Shown: in pieces, positions 1 through 6,885 of the stretch
Layout of the letters: each line of letters begins with the position of its first letter
Numbering within the stretch: the stretch's first letter is position 1
Assembly: GCA_964457225.1 (NCBI GenBank)
Contig: CAYWEM010000001.1
Span: 248,001-312,000, forward strand
Reading direction: 5' to 3'
Source of the DNA: CAYWEM01 sp964457225
GTDB taxonomy: Bacteria; Acidobacteriota; Aminicenantia; UBA2199
Length of the DNA: 64,000 bases
Made by a program: the position numbers and the translations under genes
The notes under the pieces: model-generated
The model's database searches: none
What the model saw: the letters and a program-made list of their open reading frames with translations, nothing else
What the model was told of the DNA's origin: nothing

Positions 1-603
1 GTCAAATCGGCCCGGGCGGTCAACAGGAGAGGCCTGGAAAACAGCGAGGCCCTGCTGGCTGAAAAAATCACCAAAGACGATTCCCCGGCCCTGGACGCTC
101 CGAGCCGCCAGGCCCTGGAAAGCCTGAGGCCGCAATTGCAGACAACCGCCAACCTGCTGGCCCAGACCCGGGGAAAAACAGGGCAAATCCTGGCCGCCAC
201 CCAGGGCGGCACTGTTCAGCACGGCACGCTGGCCGACCTGATCCGCTCGGCGGTAGCCGACCTGGACCGGGCCCGGGCCGCCAATGACCAGGGATTGAGG
301 CAAACCAACAGCCTGCTGACCGGCGAACGGGTCGGTATAAGCGGAAACCGCGGCGGCACCAGGCTGGAATCAGGCCTGGCCGGGGTTGTCCAGGAAAGGG
401 TGCATGCCCCCCAGCAGGTGAGCGCCAATCACCTCAACAACCTGCGCGAAAAACTGGAGAGCCTGCTGCACGGAACACTCAAGAAAAACATGAACGCCGG
501 GCAGTTGAATGCCCTGGCCCGGGCCGCCGCCGCCGACCTGGACAGCGCCGTTTCGGCCCATGATTCGGCCCGGCAGATCCTGGAAAATCTCATCGGCGGA
601 TAA
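1..603 (+). CDS. C-terminal part of a repeat-containing helical protein (5' end outside window)
   Basis: The reading frame is open from base 1 to the TAA at 601-603, so only the last 200 residues of a longer protein are seen. No known family is recognised. The visible part is rich in Ala, Leu, Asp and Gln and should be mostly helical. It holds a degenerate repeat with a period near 90 residues: segments around residues 1-22, 86-110 and 178-200 share a pattern like A-D-L-x-x-A-x-A-x-[ND] followed by a hydrophobic Leu-Leu/Leu-Ile turn and Gly. The first unit is cut by the window edge. No membrane segment or catalytic motif is visible. A convergent membrane-protein gene ends 7 bases downstream. 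Function unknown; coding status is well supported by the conserved internal repeats. Confidence 0.7.
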   Translation, partial: VKSARAVNRRGLENSEALLAEKITKDDSPALDAPSRQALESLRPQLQTTANLLAQTRGKTGQILAATQGGTVQHGTLADLIRSAVADLDRARAANDQGLRQTNSLLTGERVGISGNRGGTRLESGLAGVVQERVHAPQQVSANHLNNLREKLESLLHGTLKKNMNAGQLNALARAAAADLDSAVSAHDSARQILENLIGG

Positions 604-610
604 CTTGTTT

Positions 611-1354
611 TCAGCCCAGAACCAGACGCCAGGCCAGGGGCAGGGTCACCGGTAAAAGGCGCAGCCAGGTGCCGCGCTGCCGGAAGTCCTCGGCCAGCAG
701 AAGCAGGCGCGGAGCCAGGTAGAACATGGCAAAGGGCACAGTGCACAGCAAAACCAGCAGCAGGCCCAGCAGCAGGTTCTTGCGGCCGGCCCCGGCCAGG
801 TCGGCCACGAAAACCGCCTCCCACCAGACAAAGACCAGTATCGTTGACAAGTACAGGCAGGCATCGGCCAGGAACTCGCGGCGCCGCAAGCGCGCCGGGT
901 CGACCGCCACCGGGCGTCGGGTCGGCACCAGTGCGGCCACGCAGAAAAAAGTCGGCAGCCAGCCCAGGCCAAGCCAAACAGGCAATTCCAGGGCCGGCGG
1001 CGGGGCCAGCACTTCCAGGGCCAGCGACAGGCAGGCCATGAACAGGCCCAGGTGCATGACCGCCAGGACCAGGAAAAACAGTATGGCTCCCCCGCCCCAG
1101 TCCGGGGTCAGCATCAGCCGGGCCTGGAGGGGACGGCGCTTCAGCCATGATCCGACTATCTGTGCTGTAAAGGCCGCCAGCATCAGCAGGGCGAACACCG
1201 GGTGCAGGCCGCGGCTGTCACTGACCAGCCGGTAAAGCGGGGGCACCAGCAGCAGGTTGGCCAGCAGGACGGCGGTATCAAACACCAGGGGGCGCAGGGT
1301 TCCCGGAGGCCTGGAGCCGAGCGTTAAAAAAAACCGGGTTTTCTTTTCGTTCAT
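611..1354 (-). CDS. Multi-pass membrane protein, unknown function
   Basis: A 247-residue protein with about six hydrophobic segments (roughly residues 25-45, 50-68, 88-115, 118-142, 163-185 and 195-222) separated by Arg-rich loops, so an integral inner-membrane protein is predicted. The start is an ATG at 1354 after a short Arg/Lys-rich cytoplasmic end. No catalytic motif or family is recognised. It follows the M24 peptidase gene on the same strand after about 105 bases and converges with the repeat-protein gene. The Pro/Arg-rich loops and the lack of conserved polar residues in the membrane give no hint of a substrate. Confidence 0.65.
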   Translation of the reverse strand: MNEKKTRFFLTLGSRPPGTLRPLVFDTAVLLANLLLVPPLYRLVSDSRGLHPVFALLMLAAFTAQIVGSWLKRRPLQARLMLTPDWGGGAILFFLVLAVMHLGLFMACLSLALEVLAPPPALELPVWLGLGWLPTFFCVAALVPTRRPVAVDPARLRRREFLADACLYLSTILVFVWWEAVFVADLAGAGRKNLLLGLLLVLLCTVPFAMFYLAPRLLLLAEDFRQRGTWLRLLPVTLPLAWRLVLG

Positions 1355-1459
1355 GGCTTTTGCGGCCTGTTATGACAAACTGTGCTTAGTACCGGATTCC
1401 CGCGGGTCATCCAGGAATTCCCTGAGCCGGAATTTCAAAAGGAAAAATATCACTCTTCT

Positions 1460-2761
1460 TCACTTCACCAGGTGGAAGGCGGTCTGGCGCCCAGAAATGT
1501 AGCGGTTACCGGAGGAGCTGACCCAGACATCCTGTTCCAGTCCGAAACGCAGCTTTCCGGCCCAGCCGGGAACAGTCCAGGTCAGGTTCAGTTCCAGGGC
1601 GTAGCAGGTATTGTCGTATACCGGCCAGTCACCGTGACCGGGATGCGGCCCCTGGTCGTCCCACATGCCGATGGTCGGTCCGGCTCCGTGTCCGTGCAGA
1701 CCAAGCGGATGAGAATAAAGGAAGGCTCCCGGCAAATCTTCCCGTTCGGCCCGGTCTAACGAGGCGGCCAGCACCTCGTTGCCGCTGCGGCCGATGAGCA
1801 ATTCCTCCATGACCAGGTCCTGGAAGCGGTTGGCCGCGGCCAACCCGGCCAGCAGTTCGACCGGGGGCTCGGTTTCACCGGGCGCGAGTACGTAGCCCAG
1901 TTCCTGGACGTCACTGCACAGTCCCAGGTATTCAATTCCCACGTCGCAATGCAGAAAATCTCCGAACTGGATAACACCTTCATTGGCCACGGCTTCGTCC
2001 CGGCGGCCCTTGCGGTCGACATGGGGAAAGAACCAGGGCCGCACCCCGACCCGGTCCATCTCGGATTTCATCCACCAGCGCAGGTCCTCGACGCTGGTGA
2101 GCCCCGGTTCAATAACTTCACGAGAAAAGGCCCGGGCGATCAGCTTGCGGGTGAAGGCCACGGCCAGGCGGAAGGCTTCCTCTTCTTCGGGGAGCCTGGT
2201 CTCCAGCCAGCGCACGGCCAGTTTTTCGGCATCAACGATCCTGGCGGATAATTCCGGCGCCAGGGCGGAATGCAGTTCTTTTTCCAGGAAAGCACTCAGG
2301 CCGTCGGCATGGGCGTAATGGCGACTGCGGTTGACTCCGATGCGCCGTGGGTCGTGTTCAGCGATCAACCGGGCCAGTGCCGCCCACTGGGCTTCCTCTC
2401 CCTTCTTCCAGGCTCCCCGGTAGAAAGCTCCGATGTCGTAGCCCGATATCGAAATTCTTTCCACCCGCTCTCCTTTCAGGAAGAAGGCCAGCATACTGAG
2501 CCGGCGCGCTGTCAGGGTCCCGGCCGGCATCAGCGAAAGGAAAACCGGGTCCTCGTTGTATTCCCGGCAGATGACCAGCCAGCAGTCCAGCCCAGCCTCG
2601 GCCATCAGTTTCGGCAACAGGTTGTCCAGCCTGGCCTGCAGCAGGCGGTCCTGAATGGCGGCTCGTTCCCGCGGGGCAGGCAGTTCCAAACCCGGAACGA
2701 GCGCCGGGAACAACAGGGCCAGGAGCAGGCTTAAAGCAGGGATGATTGCTTTCGCGGACAT
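1460..2761 (-). CDS. Secreted M24-family metallopeptidase (Xaa-Pro aminopeptidase-like)
   Basis: Predicted to be an exported pita-bread metallopeptidase that removes N-terminal residues from peptides, as in the Xaa-Pro dipeptidase/aminopeptidase P group. The N-terminal 25 residues form a Sec signal peptide. The C-terminal half has the five M24 metal ligands in order: Asp273 and Asp284 (11 apart, as usual), His358 in a GHGAG context, Glu390 and Glu409. The start is placed at the ATG at 2761, which has GGAGG just upstream; an upstream TTG would add two residues. At 433 residues it has the length usual for two-domain M24 enzymes. One of several exported peptidases in the window, in line with peptide scavenging. 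Substrate choice cannot be read from the sequence. Confidence 0.88.
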   Translation of the reverse strand: MSAKAIIPALSLLLALLFPALVPGLELPAPRERAAIQDRLLQARLDNLLPKLMAEAGLDCWLVICREYNEDPVFLSLMPAGTLTARRLSMLAFFLKGERVERISISGYDIGAFYRGAWKKGEEAQWAALARLIAEHDPRRIGVNRSRHYAHADGLSAFLEKELHSALAPELSARIVDAEKLAVRWLETRLPEEEEAFRLAVAFTRKLIARAFSREVIEPGLTSVEDLRWWMKSEMDRVGVRPWFFPHVDRKGRRDEAVANEGVIQFGDFLHCDVGIEYLGLCSDVQELGYVLAPGETEPPVELLAGLAAANRFQDLVMEELLIGRSGNEVLAASLDRAEREDLPGAFLYSHPLGLHGHGAGPTIGMWDDQGPHPGHGDWPVYDNTCYALELNLTWTVPGWAGKLRFGLEQDVWVSSSGNRYISGRQTAFHLVK

Positions 2762-2782
2762 GGTCAACCTCCATACCCGGGC

Positions 2783-2811
2783 AGGATAGCATCAAGGGCA
2801 AAAAAAACCAA
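2783..2811 (-). promoter_or_regulatory. Candidate sigma-70 promoter of the M24 peptidase gene
   Basis: On the minus strand, TTGGTT (2806-2811) and TATCCT (2783-2788) are 17 bases apart, with TGC before the -10 giving an extended -10. The start codon at 2761 follows about 15 bases after the expected transcript start. Confidence 0.4.
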
Positions 2812-2861
2812 GCTTGAAAGTTGTGCTCCATACCTGTTGATTTCTTCACGACCGCCGGGCA

Positions 2862-2870
2862 TGGTAGAAT
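2862..2870 (+). promoter_or_regulatory. Candidate extended -10 promoter of the AraC/GyrI gene
   Basis: TGGTAGAAT is a TGn-extended -10 element. No good -35 is seen. It lies 39 bases before the chosen ATG at 2909. Confidence 0.3.
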
Positions 2871-2908
2871 TGAGAAAACCGGGCTTTCAGCGAAAAATCA
2901 GGCGGATC

Positions 2909-3895
2909 ATGAAAGAAACAGATTCTGACCCCAGGAGCGAACAGCGGCGCCGGGAGTACAGCGCCCGCATCAACCGGGTGCTGGATTACATCCAGGAAAA
3001 TCTCGAGGAAGAGTTCAAGTTGGAAGACCTGGCCCGGGTGGCCGGCTTCTCCCCCTTTCATTTTCACCGCATCTTCCGATCCATGACCGGCGAGCCCCTT
3101 TTTCAGTTCATCCAGAGACTGCGCCTGGAGAAAGCAGCTTCCCAACTGCTGATGAACCCGCAAAAACAGGTGACCGATATCGCTTTCGACTGCGGCTTCT
3201 CCGGCTCGGCCCCTTTTGCCCGGGCTTTCCGCGAGGCTTTCGGCATGTCGGCCTCGCAGTGGCGCCGCAGTAAATACAGCAAGCAGGGTAAAACCGGCGG
3301 CAAGATCGATAAAACGCTTGGCAACGAACGGCAAGACTGCCGGGTCAGCCTCCACTACAATGACGGAAAACAAATCTACTGGAGGTTGACCATGAACCAA
3401 GGAAAGACGAAAGTACAGGTGGAAGTGAAGGAACTGCCGGCCATGCCGGTCGCCTACGTGCGCCACACCGGCCCGTACAAGAACGATGCCGATCTCTTCC
3501 GGGATCTGTTCACCCGGCTGATCAGCTGGGCCGCACCCCGCGGCCTGCTCAATTTTCCTGAAAGCAAGCTGATGGCGGTCTATCACGATGACCCGGCCGT
3601 GACCGACGAGAGCAAGCACCGGGTCAGCTGCTGCCTGAGCGTGCCCCCGCAGACCGAGGTCTCCGGAGAAGTGGGATTGATGACCATCCCGGCCGGCAAA
3701 TACGCCCTGGCCCGTTTCGAACTGGCCGTGGGCGAATACGAGGCGGCCTGGAACGCGGTATTCCGCGACTGGCTGCCCCAGAGCGGCTGGCAATGCGATG
3801 ACCGGCCCTGTTTCGAGCTCTACCACAACAACTGCGAAGAGCACCCGGAGAAAAAGAGTATCCTCGACATCTGCATTCCGGTCAAGGCGCTCTGA
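2909..3895 (+). CDS. AraC-family regulator with C-terminal GyrI-like ligand domain
   Basis: A 328-residue transcription regulator. Residues about 20-118 form the AraC-type double helix-turn-helix, with the usual second-helix context F-x-C-G-F-S-G-S-A-P-F-A-R-A-F. A basic linker follows, then a GyrI-like/SOUL-type domain from about residue 165 to the end, which in Rob- and BmrR-type regulators binds small hydrophobic or cationic molecules. Fusions of this order usually act as drug- or metabolite-responsive activators. The frame runs upstream to 2837, but the ATG at 2909 has an AGGCGG ribosome site and starts just before the DNA-binding domain. It is divergent from the M24 gene. No target operon is obvious nearby. 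Confidence 0.9.
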   Translation: MKETDSDPRSEQRRREYSARINRVLDYIQENLEEEFKLEDLARVAGFSPFHFHRIFRSMTGEPLFQFIQRLRLEKAASQLLMNPQKQVTDIAFDCGFSGSAPFARAFREAFGMSASQWRRSKYSKQGKTGGKIDKTLGNERQDCRVSLHYNDGKQIYWRLTMNQGKTKVQVEVKELPAMPVAYVRHTGPYKNDADLFRDLFTRLISWAAPRGLLNFPESKLMAVYHDDPAVTDESKHRVSCCLSVPPQTEVSGEVGLMTIPAGKYALARFELAVGEYEAAWNAVFRDWLPQSGWQCDDRPCFELYHNNCEEHPEKKSILDICIPVKAL

Positions 3896-3901
3896 AATCC
3901 G

Positions 3902-4008
3902 GATAAGGGGCGGAGGCGGCAGGCTCAGCCCGGAGCAACAAATGATTCAAGTTTTGGAAAGAAGAATTGTTATGCCGGACACTCTGAATCCTGCTTCCGC
4001 CCCTTATC
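3902..4008. repeat. Short element with 13-bp inverted ends
   Basis: GATAAGGGGCGGA at 3902-3914 recurs as its exact reverse complement at 3996-4008, and partial complementarity continues inward (GGCAGG and CCTG). The 107-base unit lies in the gap between the regulator gene and the next gene. It could be a small non-autonomous element or an RNA hairpin with a long loop. Confidence 0.4.
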
Positions 4009-4064
4009 TTCCAGGTTTATTTTTACCGCGGATTTAAGTAAAACCATTCCTTAGTTGACATGTG

Positions 4065-4073
4065 TGCTATAAT
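4065..4073 (+). promoter_or_regulatory. Extended -10 promoter
   Basis: TGCTATAAT is a perfect extended -10 element 36 bases before the ATG at 4110. The TTGACA at 4055-4060 is only 7 bases from the -10 and cannot serve as its -35. Confidence 0.5.
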
Positions 4074-4109
4074 GCCATTTTCAAAAATCAGGATATGGGA
4101 GGGAATAAA

Positions 4110-4682
4110 ATGAAAAAACTGACAGCCTTGACAGTACTGCTGGCGTTTCTGTTCACCCTGCAGATCTCGATACAGCCCCTGGGGGCAGAAACCACGATGC
4201 TGGCACAGGATGAGACTCCGACCATCATGATCGAGGAAGAGGGCGACGATGCCTACACAGCCAGGAAAAAATCGCTCCTGCCGATCATCCTGGGTGGACT
4301 GGCAGTCGGAGCCGTCGTGGCCGTGCTTTTCCTGGTGGTCTTAAAATCCTACGACATCCGCGGCACCTGGACTGCCCTGGCCAACATCGAAAACACAGGC
4401 TGGGGCAATCCTTTCACCATGGCTTTTACGGGCAACAAGAAGTCAGGCACTTTCATGGAGAGCAATCTTTTCCCCGGAACTTATACGGTTGACGGCAAGA
4501 AAGTCACCATGACCTACGATTCCTGGCCCATCACCCTGACCGGGGAATTCACTGACAAGGACACGATTGAAGGCACCATAGCTTACGGCACAGCTGCAGG
4601 TGTATTCAAGATGAATCGCACCGCCTCGACTGTGACCGGATTCGCTTCTGCTCCCCTGGGCGGCAAGGGAGAGATCAAGTAG
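4110..4682 (+). CDS. Exported protein with one membrane anchor and lipocalin-like C-terminal domain
   Basis: A 190-residue protein of unknown function. It starts with a clear Sec signal peptide ending near Leu-Gly-Ala (residues 24-26). A short acidic stretch follows, then a single strongly hydrophobic segment at about 60-82, then a C-terminal domain of alternating beta-strand character starting with D-I-R-G-T-W. That domain resembles small lipocalin-like modules seen in secreted bacterial proteins, but the match is only in style. The ATG at 4110 has GGAGGG at the right distance; the upstream part of the frame is discarded. Its stop overlaps the end of the convergent TfoX-like gene by 8 bases. 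Confidence 0.75.
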   Translation: MKKLTALTVLLAFLFTLQISIQPLGAETTMLAQDETPTIMIEEEGDDAYTARKKSLLPIILGGLAVGAVVAVLFLVVLKSYDIRGTWTALANIENTGWGNPFTMAFTGNKKSGTFMESNLFPGTYTVDGKKVTMTYDSWPITLTGEFTDKDTIEGTIAYGTAAGVFKMNRTASTVTGFASAPLGGKGEIK

Positions 4683-5022
4683 GGTTCTTTTTTGCCCCTG
4701 TTTTTCGACGCTTTTTTGCCGGGGCGGGCAGGGCGGCCGCGGTTATCCTGATCAATTCGGTCAAACGCTCGGCATCCTCTATCTCTTCACCGATCAGGAA
4801 GCTCGGCTTGGCCCCCGGATAGGGCGGCGCTTCCTCCACCCGGCCCAGGAACCGCCGGCCTTCCGGTGTGGGCTTGACGAAAAGCCGGTCATCGCAGACC
4901 AGGGCTACGATCTTGCCGTCCAGGTAGATGCCGTACTCTCCGAACATCTTGCGAAAGGAAATATCACCCGCCCCGGCGATCTGCTCAACGACGAATTCAA
5001 CAAAACTCAGGCTGGATGCCAT
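4675..5022 (-). CDS. TfoX/Sxy N-terminal domain protein
   Basis: A 115-residue stand-alone TfoX N-terminal domain. Motifs seen include R-K-M-F-G-E-Y-G-I-Y near the start, then C-D-D-R-L-F-V-K and a P-Y-P-G-A-K-P region, all usual for this family. The C-terminal helix-hairpin-helix domain of full Sxy proteins is absent; the tail is Lys/Arg-rich instead. Full-length Sxy is a competence co-regulator, but single-domain members are widespread and mostly unstudied. The ATG at 5022 is preceded by GGAGG; a longer start at 5043 is less likely. Confidence 0.85.
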   Translation of the reverse strand: MASSLSFVEFVVEQIAGAGDISFRKMFGEYGIYLDGKIVALVCDDRLFVKPTPEGRRFLGRVEEAPPYPGAKPSFLIGEEIEDAERLTELIRITAAALPAPAKKRRKTGAKKNPT

Positions 5023-5156
5023 CTGTTCCTCCGGAAAAGGCACTCTTCAACTGCTTAACATATTATATTATTTGTACAAAATCATCCATAGATGCGATCA
5101 TCAGGGATTCAGCCCGCCGGTCGAATCAAATCCTGAAACAGGTCATGACGCTGGAC

Positions 5157-5894
5157 TCACGGCCTGGAGAAGACCGGCAGGTCAGGTTCTGAGAGCCATT
5201 TTCCGGCCAGATTCAGGGTATTTTCCCATTCCACGATGTTCAGAGTTTCCCGGGCCGAGTGTTCGTTCCGATACCCGACACTCAGGTTGACCCCGCAAAG
5301 GTCGCGGCATAGAGTGACGATATCCGTAAACGAATTCCGGTCGGGCTCGGAATAACCGGTTTTTTCCGTCACATAGGCCCGGAAGATTTCGGTTCCGACA
5401 TCGTAGCACTTGAAATCCCGGCCGTTGCGGCGGTCAAACTGCACCAGGAACCGGTGATCCCGCTGAATTTCCACCCGGATATCCCGATTCCCTGGATCCT
5501 CCATCAGCCAGCGGCTTCCTTTCCGCCCATTCTCCTCACCGTCGGTCAGCAGCAGGGAGTGGCCAAGCTCCCGCAGCAGCCACAGGATGGCACAACCGGC
5601 CCGGTCATCGGCCCCGATGCCGAACTCCTGGGCGGCCGACCTGACCAGCGGGCCGTCTATCAGCAGTTGGGGCAACAGAGGCCCATCCTTTCCGTTCCAA
5701 CCGTGCCAGACCGTATCCACGTGGGCCACCAACAGCACTTTGTTCCGACGTCGGCCCCTGAGGTACAAAAACTGTTGCTGGCCCTCACCGGTTCGATATT
5801 CCGCTCCGGCCAATTCCGCAAAGCGCTCGAATATCGGGCCGCCTGTATCAAGCGGGTAGCTTAAAAACTCAGTCAAAAGTTTGAGATCATCCAT
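5157..5894 (-). CDS. Cytoplasmic zinc peptidase of the M20/M28/M42 type
   Basis: A 245-residue protein with the ligand pattern of co-catalytic zinc aminopeptidases: His58-x-Asp60 in an HVDTV motif, Asp96 in a GADDRAG motif, Glu120-Glu121 in DGEEN, Asp154 in a QFDRRN motif and His212 near the end. No signal peptide is present. It lacks the lid/dimerisation insert of full M20 enzymes, so it is compact. The ATG at 5894 has AAGGG at a usable distance, while an ATG nine bases upstream touches that site. A role in turnover of imported peptides is inferred from the family and from the peptidase-rich surroundings. Confidence 0.8.
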   Translation of the reverse strand: MDDLKLLTEFLSYPLDTGGPIFERFAELAGAEYRTGEGQQQFLYLRGRRRNKVLLVAHVDTVWHGWNGKDGPLLPQLLIDGPLVRSAAQEFGIGADDRAGCAILWLLRELGHSLLLTDGEENGRKGSRWLMEDPGNRDIRVEIQRDHRFLVQFDRRNGRDFKCYDVGTEIFRAYVTEKTGYSEPDRNSFTDIVTLCRDLCGVNLSVGYRNEHSARETLNIVEWENTLNLAGKWLSEPDLPVFSRP

Positions 5895-6221
5895 TTTCTT
5901 CATCCCTTAAGCCCTGAAAATCGCGTCTTGCCGCATCCTTCATGCTCCAAATCAAAACCCGGGCTTTGGTCCAGATCATCTGATCACGGCTGACTGGTTG
6001 TAGCCGGTCAGGCATGAACGTACCGGGATTAAAAGACTTTTCACTTCCATCCGTTCGCTCTGCCTTGCAGCGGAAAAGACCCGGACGGACATAAGCATTC
6101 ACTCCTGACAAGCATTGTATCCGGGCCACTTTGTCATTACGTGATACAGTGACAATCCTGGAAAGACGATCTTTGACAGGAAAAGCAGTTTTTTCTAAAA
6201 TAAGCCGGCAATTACAACCCA
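5895..6221. other. Intergenic region of about 325 bases
   Basis: Divergent spacer between the zinc peptidase gene and the DUF4126 gene. It holds the strong promoter at 6173-6201 and a weak hairpin (CTGACTGG and CCGGTCAG around 5989-6010). A 111-codon frame on the minus strand has no family resemblance or ribosome site and is judged non-coding. Confidence 0.5.
6173..6201 (+). promoter_or_regulatory. Sigma-70 promoter of the DUF4126 gene
   Basis: TTGACA (6173-6178) and TAAAAT (6196-6201) are exactly 17 bases apart. Transcription should start near 6208, only about 14 bases before the ATG at 6222, and no ribosome-binding site is visible in that leader. Confidence 0.75.
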
Positions 6222-6827
6222 ATGGAAATACTGCTCTCTGTATGCATCGGAGTCGGCCTGGCCGCGGCCTGCGGTTTCCGGATATTTCTGCCCTGCCTGG
6301 TGCTGAGCGCTTCCTCCATGGCCGGCCTGGTCGAGCTCTCCCCGGGTTTTGCCTGGCTGGCCGGCTGGCCGGCCCTGGCCTGTTTCACGGCGGCCGCCCT
6401 GGTGGAACTGGCGGCTTACCTGGTTCCCTGGCTGGACAACCTGCTGGACGGCCTGGCCGGTCCCCTGGCCGTAATCGCCGGCATCCTGCTCAGCGCGGCA
6501 GTCATCCGCGAGCTGGATCCGCTGTTCAAATGGTCTTTGGCCCTGATCGCCGGAGGGGGGCCAGCGGCCGGCATCCAGTTCATGACCACCGCCTGGCGCG
6601 GGCTTTCCCTGGCCGGCACCGGCGGACTGGCCAATCCCCTGGTTTCAGCCGTCGAGGCCGGCGGAGCAGTGTCTTTGTCACTACTGGCCGTTTTCCTGCC
6701 CCTGGCCGCCCTGCTCTTCCTGTTGCTGATCTCCGGCCTGCTGTTCTTCGGCCTGCGCCGCCTGAAGCTCCTCAGACGGAAAAAACCGCCGACAGCAATT
6801 TCCAACCGTCCGAAACGCTCGAGATAG
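6222..6827 (+). CDS. DUF4126 family membrane protein
   Basis: A 201-residue inner-membrane protein with five to six hydrophobic helices. The pattern matches DUF4126: a Gly/Ala-rich first helix with a C-G-F-R-I-F-L-P context, a middle E-L-A-A-Y-L-V-P-W-L-D-N segment, and the later N-P-L-V-S-A-V-E-A-G-G stretch. The function of the family is unknown. The tail after the last helix is Arg/Lys-rich and cytoplasmic. The start lies on a promoter with almost no leader. The AAA+ gene follows after a short gap and may share the transcript. Confidence 0.82.
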   Translation: MEILLSVCIGVGLAAACGFRIFLPCLVLSASSMAGLVELSPGFAWLAGWPALACFTAAALVELAAYLVPWLDNLLDGLAGPLAVIAGILLSAAVIRELDPLFKWSLALIAGGGPAAGIQFMTTAWRGLSLAGTGGLANPLVSAVEAGGAVSLSLLAVFLPLAALLFLLLISGLLFFGLRRLKLLRRKKPPTAISNRPKRSR

Positions 6828-6885
6828 TTTCGGCCCCTTCTCACCCTATCACAAAATGAGTGGGTGGGGAGTTTATATAGAAAGT

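Noticed and set aside
2846..3844. 332-codon frame antisense to the AraC/GyrI gene
   Set aside because: No family resemblance; the opposite strand codes for a clear regulator.
4055..4073. TTGACA followed by TATAAT
   Set aside because: The spacer is only 7 bases, so these cannot be one promoter; only the extended -10 is kept.
5887..6222. 111-codon minus-strand frame between the zinc peptidase and DUF4126 genes
   Set aside because: No ribosome site, no family pattern, and it spans the strong promoter of the next gene.
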